Positions 42,101 through 54,100 of a DNA stretch of 64,000 bases are shown in pieces (positions within the stretch are counted from its first letter, which is position 1; each line of letters opens with the position of its first letter). The notes under the pieces were generated by a model. That model was not told the DNA's origin and searched no databases. It saw only the letters and a program-made list of their open reading frames with translations. The stretch spans positions 124,001 through 188,000 of the forward strand of contig NZ_JARHUC010000008.1 of NCBI RefSeq assembly GCF_029223255.1, read 5' to 3'. The DNA is from Albimonas marina (lineage in GTDB: Bacteria > Pseudomonadota > Alphaproteobacteria > Rhodobacterales > Rhodobacteraceae). The position numbers and the translations under genes are program-made.

Positions 42101-45100
42101 TTCGCGGCCGAAGATCACGTCCGCGCCGCCCACGGCGTTGTCGGTGACGTCGATGAAGACCGCGACGCCGCCGTCGAAGGTGAGCTCGGCCATGTCGCCG
42201 ACCGCGATGTCGTTCGCGGTCCCGAGGTCGAACGTGTCGCCCGCGCCGCCGCCGACCACGATGTCGTCGCCGCCGCCGGTGGTGACCGAGTCCGCGCCGC
42301 CCCGGTTCGGGGTCAGCGCGTCGAGGAAGCTGATCACGCCGCCGTCGAAGAGGATCCGCGCCCGGTCGCCCGAGACGATGTCCGCGCCGTCGTCGCCGCC
42401 CGCGTCGGTCCCGGCGTCGATCAGGTCGCCGCCGAGGCCGCCGATCACGATGTCCGCGCCGTCGCCGGTGAAGATCGAGTCGTCGCCCGCCGCATCCATC
42501 GCGCCCGCGTCGTCGGAGGCGATGACCGAGGTCAGCTCCACCAGCGCGCCGTCGTCGCTCCAGATCGCCGTGCCGGCGTCGCCCATCACGATGTCGGACC
42601 AGTCGGCCGCGCCCGCGTCGACCTCGTCGCCGCCCGCGCCCGCGATCACCACGTCCGCGCCGCCGCCGGTCCAGATCCGGTCGGCCCCGCCCTCGGCCCC
42701 GTCGAGGGTCGAGAGCTCGGCCACCACGCCGTTGGCGTGGAACAGGATCTGGCCGCGGTCGCCGATCACGAGGTCGGTCGCCGCGTCGCCCAGAGCGTCG
42801 GTCCCGGCGTCGATCCGGTCGCCGCCCATGCCGCCGATGACGATGTCGGCGCCCTGGCCCGCGAAGATCGAGTCCGCGTCCCCGTAGAGGATGCCCTCGG
42901 CGTCCTGCGGGGTCGCGCTGGTGATCTCGAGCGGCGTGCCGTCCTCCTGGAAGGTGGCCTGGCCGTCGTCGCCCAGGATCACGTCGGCGAAGTCGCCGGC
43001 GCCCGCGTCGACCGAGTCCGACCCGGCCCCCGCGATCACCCTGTCGTCCCCGCCGCCGGTGGTGACCACGTCGCCCGCGCCGTGCTGCGGGTCGAGGCCG
43101 CGCAGCAGCGCCACCCCGCCCGAGGCGTGGAAGGTGATCAGCGCCCGGTCGCCGAAGACGATGTCGTCGCTCAGATCCCCGGCCGCATCCGTGCCGGCGT
43201 CGATCAGGTCGCCCAGCGCGCCGCCGACCACGATGTCGGCGCCCTGCCCGGTGAAGATCGAGTCCGCGCCCGCCGCGGCGATGGCCGCCGCGTCGTCCGT
43301 CGGCAGGACCGAGGTGATCTGGATCGGCGTGCCGTCGGCCTGGAAGGTCATCACGCCGTTGTCGCCCAGGACCACGTCGTCGTAGTCGCCCGCGCCCGCG
43401 TCGATCGCGTCGCCGTCGCGGCCCGCGATCACCAGGTCGTCGCCGCCGCCGGTCTCGATCGCGTCGACCCCGCCCGCCGCCGGCGCGATGCCGGAGAAGG
43501 AGGTGACGACCCCCGCGGTGGTGAAGACGATCTCGGCCGCGTCGCCCGCGACCACGTCGCGCGAGACGTCGCCCTCGGCGTCCGAGCCGGCCGAGATCAC
43601 GTCGCCCATGGCGCCGCCGATCACGATGTCGGCCCCGGTCGAGGTGGTCACGACGTCGACGCCGCCGATGAAGGGCTCGGTCGAGTAGATCAGGTCGGGG
43701 TTGGCCAGGTCGCCGTCGAGCGAGACGAAGTCCACCACGCCCAGGTCGGCGATGACGATGTCCTCGCCGTCGCCGGTGGTCACGACGTCGTCGCCGGCGC
43801 CCGCCAGGATCACGTTGCGCTCGCCCGGCACGCCGCCCGGCGCGTCGGTGATCGTGTCGTTCCCCGCCAGCGTCGGATCGGTGGTGCGGACCACCGTGAC
43901 CTCGCCCGTGGTCAGCAGGCGCAGGGTCTCCGCGACCTGCTCGATCACGCCGTGATCGCCCAGGATGACGTCGTCGCCCAGCCCGCCGAAGATCACGTCG
44001 TCGCCGACCGCGTTGCCCGTCGTCGCGGTCAGGCGGCGCAGGGTCGTGTCGTCGTCGAAGGTGACGGTCTCGGGGTCCACGTCCTCGGCCAGGCGGCTGC
44101 CCGGGTCGATGTTGAACCGGCCGTCGCCGTAGACGTGGTCGTCGCCCGCGCCGGCGTAGATCGAGTCGTCGCCCTCGCCGCCCGCGATGTGGTCGCCGGC
44201 CTGGCTGCCGTGGATCTCGTCGTCGCCTTCGCCGCCGTCGATGGCCACGCCCAGCACCCCGACCGCCGAGGCGTCGATGTAGTCGTCGCCCGGGTTGTCG
44301 AAGGCCACGCCATTGCCGTTCGGCTCGTCGGAGCTCGCGGAATAGCGCACGCCGTCCTCGGAGGTGTCGCCGAAGATGACCAGCGGGCTGTCGGCCCCGC
44401 CGCCGCCGGTGACGGTGATGGCGTCGTCGCCGCCGCCGCCGTGGATGATGGTGATGCCGCCGTGGGTCGAGCCCTCGGTCGGGGTCAGGGTCGACTCGAT
44501 GGTGATCTGGTCGTTCCCCGAGCCGTTCAGCACCTCCAGGATCTCGACGTCGGAGTAGGTGATCCCCTTGTCGAAGGTGATCGTGCGGATCGAGCCGTCG
44601 GGCTGCGTCTCCTCGAAGGTCAGGTCGTCGGACATGCCCTCGAAGAAGACGTTCGAGCCGGTGACGGTCAGCACCTCGTTCGAGGTGGAGACGTCGTTGT
44701 AGACGTTCACCCGGTCGATGCCCGTGGTCTCGTCGAAGTCGGTCTCGACCTCGGTGAAGGGCGCGTCGCTCTCGCCCGGCAGCAGGATCGCGGCCTTCAG
44801 GCTGCGGTCGGCCCCGCTCTCGCCGCCGATGATCTCGATCGGACCCTGCAGGCGGTTGGCGAGATGCGGCTGCGGCGCGAACACCTTGCGCGGCTGCGCG
44901 TCGGGGTCGGGCGTGAAGGCGGGGTTGGCCTTCAGGATGACTTCCTGGGGGATGTACCAGTTGTCGGCCGTGAAGGTCAGCTTGGCCACGCCGTCGCCGT
45001 CGACATAGGTCGCGCCGCCGTCGGTCGAGGCCAGCAGCTGGCCGTCGGGTCCGACGTTCACGGTCACGGTCTTGCCGGCCTCGACCGCCTTGGTCAGGCG

Positions 45101-48100
45101 GATGTGGTAGGTGTCGGTGTCGGTCGGATCGGTCCCGTCGACCAGCGTGTCGCCGTCGGTCTCGGTCACGATCGCCCCGGCGCTGTCGTCGTCGTAGACG
45201 ATGACCGTCGCCTCGGCCACGTCGGCGAGCTCGTAGCCGGCCGCGTTGGTCGCGATCACCTTGTGCAGGATCAGCTCGCCGGTCGGGCTCTCGCGGTCCG
45301 CGTCGTCCACCGCGCGCACGGTCAGCGCGACGTCGCCCTGGTCGGCGTAGGTGAAGGTGATCGTGCCCGCCACCGCGTCGTAGCGGCCGTCGGCGGTCGA
45401 GATCTCGACCTGCGGGTCGTCGCCGAGGTCCAGCTCGACCACCACCACCTCGCCGACCTCCAGATCGCGCGAGAGGCCGACGGAGTAGCCGTCCTCGAGG
45501 CCCTGCGTGTAGCCGGCGAGGTCGGGGGTCAGGTCGCCCTCGGCCACCAGCATCCCCTCGCCGCCGCGCACGATGATCGCGGGACGCTCGTCGTCGTAGA
45601 CGGTGACGATCACGTCGGCGACGTCGGCCGTGTCGGCGTTCAGGTCCTGGCTGACCACCGCGTGGCTGATCGAGATGTCGCGCGTGCCCTCCGAGCGGTC
45701 GTCGTCCACCGCCTTGACCAGGATGGTCTTCTCCTCGGAGACGTCGGTCCACTCCAGCGTCAGGTAGCGCGCCCAGGTGGCGCCGCCGTCGGCCGAGATC
45801 AGGATCGAGTCGCCTTCCGCGGCGGGGGCGGGGTTGTAGTCGTCGGCCTCGCCCTCCTCCTCGCGGATGGTGGTGCGCGCGGCCGAGACGTTGACGAAGA
45901 CCGGCGCCGCGGCCGAGGCGGTCAGCGCCTCGGACAGCGAGATCTTGTAGGAGGCCGTGGTCGCCACGTCCGCCTCGTCGAGCACCAGGTCGCCGCCGGT
46001 GTCGATCTGCACCTGGCCCGTGGTCTCGTCGCCGATGTTGAGGTCGAGACCCGGGATGAACAGCGTGTCGAAGCTCGTGTCGCGGGTCAGGACGGTGGTG
46101 TCGATCCCGTGCAGGACCGAGGCCGAGCGGCCCTCGAGCTCGCGGGTGACCACGCCCTCCTCGTCGACGTCGCCCGTCATCTCGAAGGTGTCGTGGCCGA
46201 GGCCGCCGATGATCCGGTAGCCGACGCCCGCGCGGGTGGACAGCACGTAGAACGTGTCGTCGCCCTCGAGGCCGTCGACCTCGATGCTCTCCTCCCGGCC
46301 CGAGACGGTGACGTTCAGGCCCGCGCCGAAGACGCCGTCCTCGGTGATCACGAAGGCGTCCGCGGCCTCGGTGCCCAGCACCACGACCTCGTCGAAGCCC
46401 GCGCCGCCGTCGATGTTGACCGGGGCGTTGATCGTGTACTGGATCGCGTCGTCGCCGCCGCCGCCGGCCACCTCGGCGCCCTCGGCGATAGAGTTGGCGT
46501 CGTCCTGGTCCATCAGCAGGAAGGCGCGGATCACGAAGTCGTCGTCGCCGTCGTTGCCCTCGAGCCGCACCGCGGCCTTGGAGCTGTAGACGGTGAAGGT
46601 GTCGTTGCCCTTGTCGCCCAGCACCAGCATCGGCAGCGAGACGCCGCGCGACAGCCACCCACGGGTGGTCCGCTCGGTCGCGTCGTCGAAGACGTCGAAG
46701 GGATCGACCGCGTTGTAGTCGCGCTCGGACCCGTAGAGCTGGCCGATCTGGAAGTCGTCCGCGCCCACGCCGCCGTCCAGCGTGACGATGGCCGAGGTGT
46801 CGTCCGAGGCGAAGACGTCGTCGTCGCCGCGCCCGTTCACGATCAGGCGGCCGTTGATGTTGCGGTCGTAGTTGATCCGCTCGACCGGCGTGCCGGCCGG
46901 CTGGCCGCCGCGCACCGCGTCCTCGTCCGCGCCGTGGATCAGCGCCACGAAGGCGGGCGCCGGGCCGTCGGCGTATTCGGCCGCGTTGGCCGGGTCGAAG
47001 TCGGGGTTCTCGGCCACCCGCCGCAGCAGGAAGGCGTCGAAGCCCGAGGTGCCCTCGATGATCAGCGTGTCGGAGCCGGAGTTCACGCCGCCGCTGTCGA
47101 GCACGTTGATCAGGTAGTCGTTGGAGCCGAGCGCCGAGCCGGTGGTCTGGATCTTGACCTCGTCGCCGCCGGCCTGGCCGTCGATCAGCAGGCTGTCGCC
47201 GGCCGACTGGGTGGCGAGCTCGTCGATCACCACCTGGTCGTCGCCGCCGCCGCCGCGGATCACCGCGGGGCCGATCAGCTCGGCCGTCGGGCGCACCACG
47301 ATGCGGTCGTCGTCGCCGCCGCCGGTGATGACGATCCGCTCGGCGTCGGCGATGTCGCCGGGCCGGGTCAGGTCCGCGCCCACGTCGATGCGGCCGCGGA
47401 TGCGGATCACGTCCTCGTCGCCCGCGGTCTGGATCAGCACGCCATGGGCGGCCTCGATCACCGCGCCGTCCTCGATCACCACCTCGTCGGCGTCGTCGCC
47501 GGTCAGGATCTCGACGCGCGAGCCCTGGATCGTCGCGCCGCCCTCGACGGTGACGTTGGAGCCGGAGGCGTCCACGCCGCCCATCGACTGCCGGTCGCCC
47601 AGCACGCGGACCACCCCGTTCAGCGCCAGGACCGAGGCGCCGGCCATGATCAGCACGTCGTCGCCGCCGTCCAGGATCACGTTCGAGCCGGTGGAGACGA
47701 TGCTCACGGCCTCCACGACCAGGTGGTCGGGATCGCCGTCCTCCTCGCCGACCGGGATCACGCCGTCGTCGTAATTGTCGTCGTTGGCGATCACGTCGAT
47801 CTGGTCGACGGCGAAGATGCTCTCGGTCACCGTGATCGGGCTCGACGCGGTCAACTCGACCGAGCCGCCGGCGACCATGCCGCCGCCGGCGCCGGAGTCG
47901 ATCACCCCGCCCACGCCCAGGGCGCCGAAGTTCAGCATCCAGGTGGAGCCGGACTGCGACCAGCTCTCGGCCGAGTTGGCGATGGAGACGATCCGCGCCC
48001 CGTCGGCGCCGATGTCGTTCAGCGCGAACAGCCAGATCTTGCCCGCCAGCAGGTTCGCCGTCGTCTCGTCCGCGTCGCCGTCGAGGATCGAGCCCTCGGG

Positions 48101-51100
48101 CGCCCGGATGAAGGCCACGTCGCCGATCTGGGCGACCTCGACGATCCCCAGCTTCAGGTCCTCGTAGAGCGGGTTCACCGACAGCTCGGTGATCCGCTGG
48201 TCGCCGCCGGAGAAGGTGTTCAGCGACCCGCCCAGCGTGTTGATCTCGACGTAGCCGCGCAGGGCGGAGCCGATCTGCCCCTCGCCCGGGATGCCCGAGC
48301 CGTTGTCCGGCGTCGCCCACAGCGTGATGTTGATGCCGGTGACGTCGATCGTGGTGTCCTCGGACCCCGTCGTGTTGACGTCGAAGATCGAGCCCTGGCG
48401 CGCGATCAGGTGCACGTCGCCCGTCTCGGTCCAGACCCGCTCGATCACCATGTCGCCGTCGGTGAAGTCGACGTCCGGGATCTCCATGATCCGGATGTCG
48501 CCGTTCAGCGCCTCGGCGTTCAGGGATTCCAGCAGCGCGATGTCGAGGAAGTTGGAGGCCGAGCCGATCGAGCCCGCCGCCGACAGGGTCAGCGTGCCGG
48601 AGTTGATCGTCGCAACCTCCGACGGGTTCGGGACCGCCGGGTCCAGCACGCCCACGTCGAGGATGTCGCCCTTGGTCGTCTCCAGGTCCGCATGGGTCGG
48701 ATCGCCCAGGGTCGAGACGGCCGAGACCTCCTTGATCAGCAGGTCGCCGCTGTCGGACGCGTCGCCTGCCAGCGAATTCTCGGTGATCCAGATCTCGACG
48801 CCCGAGCGCGCGGTCAGCGTGCCGCCCTCGCGGAGGTCGATGACGAAGCGGTCCGCGGCGTCGCCGATCGAGCCCTCCTCGGCCTCCACGATCAGGGAGC
48901 CGGCGGTGACGGTGGCGTGGTCGGAGGTGTTGGGGTTCACGTCGCGCACGCTGTGCTGCGACTTGATCTGCGCGTCGCCGGTCTGGGCGTCCACCCGCAG
49001 GATGTTCATCCCCAGGATGGAATCCGCCCCGATGAAGACGTCGCCGTCCGCGATGGCGGTGATGTCGCCCTGGGCGGCGAAGTCCAGGTCCTCGGCCCGC
49101 TCGATCACCAGGTAGCGCGCGGTGGCGGAGGTGTCTTCCTGGTCGATCACGTTCCACGACGCGTCGAAGAAGGTGATCTCCCCCGGCTCGGCCGCGGCCA
49201 GGGCCAGCAGGATGTCGGAGTTGTCGTAGCTCGGGTCGGCGGCCATGTCGGCGGCCAGCTGCTCGAGGTCGATCTCCAGCGCGTCGAGGCGGCTGCCGAT
49301 GTCGCCAGCGAGCGCGTAGACCTTCACGTCGGCGCCCAGGAAGTTCGCCGCCTCGGTCGCCAGCGTGGTGCCCGGCACGGCCTTGGGCCGCAGCACCGAG
49401 GCCGAGATCGAGTTGTCGAGCTGGTCCTGCGTCCAGGCCGCGCGGGCGGCCAGCGCCCCGCCTTCCCAGAGCGCATGGCCCGAGCCGGCCCCGCCGGCGA
49501 GCGAGACGATGTTCGTCCCGTCCGCGGTCGAGCTGAGGCTGAAGGAGGTGGTCGAGCCGGCCGCGAAGACGACGTAGTAGACCTCACCCGAGACCAGGTC
49601 GCCGAACGCGTCGCCCGCGCCCGCCTGGAACAGCACCGCCTGGCCGTTCTTGAAGACGTTGACGCCGTAGTCGATCACGTCGCCCGACACGTCCGCCGCC
49701 TCGAAGGTCGAGTGCAGCGCGTCCGTCGGGGCCGCGTCGCGGGTCCCGGCGTCGTAGGCGAAGCTCTCGTCCATCAGGTCGGCGTTGTAGGCGGGCGCGC
49801 CCGGCGCGCCGGTGGCCTGCAGCAGGTTGCCCACGTCGCCGTAGGTGGCGTGCAGGTTGTGGTACTCGACCGTGCGCGACTGCTCGAGCACGTCGATGCG
49901 CGCCTGGATCTCGGCCGCGTCCAGCGTGCCGGTCAGCGAGTGGGTCAGCCCCGTGGCGACCGAGGGATCGAGCGCGATCACCAGCCCGTCGAGCGTGGTC
50001 TGCGCGGCCAGGTCGTTCAGCGCATCGCCGTCCGAGAGCTCGGCCAGCGCGACGAGGAAGGCGGCGCGGTCGGCCTCGGCGATCAGCTTGATCGCGCCGC
50101 CCGTCTCGCCGGTCTTCCAGACCACGTAGTCCTCGCCGTCCACCAGCCCGCCGATGGCGTCGCCGCCGCCGGCCGAGTAGGTGGCGAGCTGACCGTCCAC
50201 CAGCCCGTGGCCGCCCAGGTCGATGGCGTCGTCGGCCACGTCGGCGGGGGCGAAGGTCTCCTCGGTGGAGGTCGCGAAGAAGGCCTCGTAGGCGGCGCGC
50301 TCGGCCTCCGACAGCTCCGCCTGGTGGCCGGGGTCGTAGTAGAGGAACATGTAGCTGACGGCGTCCCCGGTCGACACCGCGCCCGTCACCCGGATCCCGT
50401 CATGGGCCTGGTCGAGGGCGGAATCCGCCCCCGAGGGGTCGAAGGCCGCCAGCAGGGAGGCGTCGGCCCGGTCGGCGGGCGGCGTCTCGCCCAGGAACAG
50501 GCGGTGCAGCGGCTTGCCGCCGGTCAGCGAATGGCCGGAGTCGGTGGCCGTGCCCTGCCCGATGGACAGAGTCGTCCCGGCGAAGGCGTCGGCCTGGGTC
50601 GCGGCCAGCATCAGCGTGCCGTCGGCCGCGTCGTCGACGACGGCGTAGTAGACGCCCCCGTCCACCAGCCCGTCGAAGGCGTCGCCCGAGCCCGCGGAGT
50701 AGACGATCTCCTGCCCCGTGACCCAGGTGCCCGGGGTCACGTCGAAGGCCGAGCCGCTGAGGCCTGCCGGGGTCAGCGCGACCTCGGTCGGGGCGGCGCG
50801 GTCGTCGGAGACGTCGAGCGCAAGGATTTTGGGCAGGAAGGCGATGGCGTCCGCCTGGCTCGCGGCCAGGTGGATCACGTCGCTGTCGGGCAGGTCGAAG
50901 CGGATGCCCTCGACGCCCGCCGCGCCCAGGATCGACAGGTCGATCAGGTCGTTGGTGCCCTCGTCGCGCAGGCGCACGAGGTCGCCGTTCTCGGCGTCGA
51001 CCTCGACCAGGTAGGTCGTGCCGTCGACCAGCCCGCCGATCTCGAGCGTGCCCGCGCGCCACAGCGCCGGGTCGTCGAAGGTTTCGGCCGTCAGGTCGTA

Positions 51101-54100
51101 GCCGACGGCGTCGGCGCCCAGGTAGACCCAGATCGCGCCGCCGTCGTCCACCACGTCGCCCGCGGTGAGGTCGGCCGCGGCCTCGGTCGAGGCGATGGGC
51201 GTGGCGGAGGCCAGGTTGAAGGTCACCCGGTCGCCCGTCTCCAGCCCGTGGCCGGCGCCGAAGTCGATGGCGTCCGTCGCCTCGACCAGGGTCCAGCGCG
51301 CCGCGTCGCCGAAGTTCTCGTCCGCCAGCAGCACGCCCGTCTCGGCGTCGCCCACGTATTCGTAGACCGCCCCGGCGAGCCCACCGGCCGCGTGATCCGC
51401 CGCCGCCTGCACCCGCAGGCCGACGTCGAGATCGGCCGTCCCCGCATCCGAGACGAGGTCCGCGTCGATGGCGAAGTCGCCCAGCTCGACGGAACGGAAA
51501 TCCTCGACCGCGTAATAGGTTCCGCCGTGGTTGAGGCCGCCGACGCCCTCGTCCTGGCCGGAGCGCAGGGTCCAGTAGGCCTCGTAGTCCGCGTTCACCG
51601 AGGCCTCGTAGGCGCCGATGGTCAGGTCGACCGAGGCCTGGCCCGACAGGTCGGCGCCCAGCAGCCGCTCGTAGACCTTCTGCAGGGTTTCGGCGGTGCG
51701 CGGGTCGATCTGCTGGCTGTCGTAGGCGTCGATCAGGTTGCCCGTCTCGACCGTCAGCTTGACGTTGTGGACCGTGCCCGTCGCGTCGGACGACGGGATC
51801 AGCTCGTCCTCCGGCACGCCGCCGTCGGTGTCGATCCGGCGCAGGCGCAGGTCGCCCGCGGTCTCGGTGACGTTGACCTCGCCGCGCGCGGCCACGTCCA
51901 GGAAGTCGTCGGCCGTGTCGCCCGTGTCGACCCGGATCGCGAGGCCGTCGTAGTCGCCGACCGCCCCCTGCTCCGCCGTCAGGGTGATGCGCGAGCCCTT
52001 GACCAGCGCGCCGCCGTCCCGCGCGACCAGGTCGCCCTGGGAGGTGATCTCGATCTTGGAGCCGGCGCCCGAGGTCACCTGGTCGATCTTCAGATCGCCG
52101 TCGGTCTCGACCAGGCGCACGTCTCCCGCGGCGCTCTCGGCATCCAGCCAGCCGCGGGTCGCGTCGGCGAGGTTCACCGACAGCGCCTCGTCCGCGCCGA
52201 TCCCCGAGGCGGCCGTGAGGTCGATCTGCTGACCGCCGATGACCGAGCCGCTGGACTGCACGATCTCGCCCGAGGTGATCAGCTGCGTGACGCCGGCCGA
52301 GTTGCGCACGGCGCCCTCGACGATGATGTCGCCGATCGAGCGCACCGCGATGAAGGGCCCGTCCACCAGCGTGGTGTTGACGCCCGCGCCGACCAGGTCG
52401 ATGCCCGAGACGTCCTGGTTGGCCGAGCCGGCGTCGTAGCCGATGAAGTTGACGTTGATCGTCTTGTCGGCCTGGATCGAGTGCCGGAAGATGTTCTTCA
52501 GGTTCTCGACCTCGACGCGGTTGTAATACTGCGTCGTGGTGCCGTACCAGGTCTCGGTCTTGCGGCCCTTGGTGATCGTGTCTTCGAACTTCGACAGGGT
52601 GACCAGCGTGCCGCCTTCGCTGCCCGCGGGGAACAGGTTCTTGATCGAGCCGCCGTCTTCGGTGCTTTCGTCGCTCAGCGTCAGGTAGGTGTAGGTGTCG
52701 TCGGTGCTGACGCCGATGACGTAGTATTCGCCCGCGTCGGCGAGCCCGATGTTCGCGCCTGTGCCGTTGGCGCGGAAGCGCACCTGGTCGTTGAGCTCGT
52801 AGCCCAGGTCGGTGCCCGCGAAGCGGATCGTGTTGGCGGTGCCGTTCACGTCGTCGAAGGCGTCGAAGCTCCGGCTGTCGTCGATGCGCAGGAACTCGAA
52901 CAGGTAGTCGGCGGCCGAGCCGTTCTCGTCGAAGTAGTCGCCGTCCTCCAGCGGCACCGGGCTGCCCAGCGGCGTGCGGTGCGGGCCGTCGGTGATCTTG
53001 TCGGGATCGGGCGCCCAGCTGTCGAGGCCGAGCCACGCGCTCTCGCCATACTCGGTGTCGATGCGCTCGCTCAGGTTCTGGCCGGTGGTCCAGTTGTAGC
53101 GATAGTCCTCCGAGCGCACGTCGTAGGTGGTGGCGCGGCCGGCGGCGTCGGTGGCGTTGCTCTCGTCGAAGATCTGGCCCGAGGTCAGCGCGTCGGGCGC
53201 CTCGGTCAGGTCATGCTCGCCCGCCTCGGCGTCGACCGAGCCGTTGAGCGTGATCAGCACGCCCGCCTGGGTGCGCAGCGTCACCTCGGTATAGGACAGG
53301 GTCAGGTCGTAGTTGGTGGCGCTGGCCGCCAGCACGTTGCCGGCCGCGTCGCGCTTCACCTCGTTGACCGTGCGGATCTCGTAGACGCCGCCGTCGACCA
53401 TCTGGCTCGAGATCGAGGCGTCGCCGTCGGTGCGGTAGAGGATCTTGTCCCCGACCTCGTAGTCCAGCGACACGCCGTCGAGACGGATGGTGTTGCCGGT
53501 CACGTCGGCGTTGGGGTCGAACTCGCCCTTTCCGGGCGTCTCGAACAGGGTCACCGTCTTGGTGATGTCGCCGTTCAGACGCTCGTAGGTGGTGGTCCAC
53601 AGCTCGTCGCCGTCGCCGAAGTCGGTGATCTTCAGCACGCCCGCCACGTCGGCGCCCGCGTCCAGCGTGTTCACCAGCAGCCCGTAGGAGGTCTGGTTGT
53701 CGATCGCGATGCGGCCGTAGCCGTCCATCACGTTGAGCTGGCCGTTGCCGGTCGACACGACCTGGCCCGTCAGGCTCATGTAGCCGCCGCGCACCTGGGC
53801 GGCGGCGACCTCGAGCCGGTTCTCCTCGACGTTGTAGAACAGGCGCAGCACGTCCGAGCCGATCTCGGTGCGCGCCCTCAGCCCGGTCTCCTCGTCGATC
53901 ACCTCCTCCTCGATGGCGCCGACCTCGATCTCGTAGAGGGGCTCGAGCGAGTTCCCCGCCGCCTTGTCGGCGTTGTAGTCGGCGATGGCCGCGGTGATCT
54001 GCGACTGGATCGCGTTGGTGATCGTCAGCGTCTGCTGGGCGAGGCCGGACTGGATCACGCCGTTCACGTTGATCCGCGAGGCGGTGATCGAGACGATGTT

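Noticed and set aside
42200-43760. A CRISPR-like array suggested by regular repeats
   Set aside because: The repeats are 390 bp, in frame and protein-coding; there are no short repeat-spacer units or cas genes.
38814-49157. A 3,447-codon leftward frame that ends with the DUF3467 sequence
   Set aside because: Only its last 105 codons are real (DUF3467 with its own ribosome site). The rest is an Arg/Gly-rich shadow frame of the giant gene.
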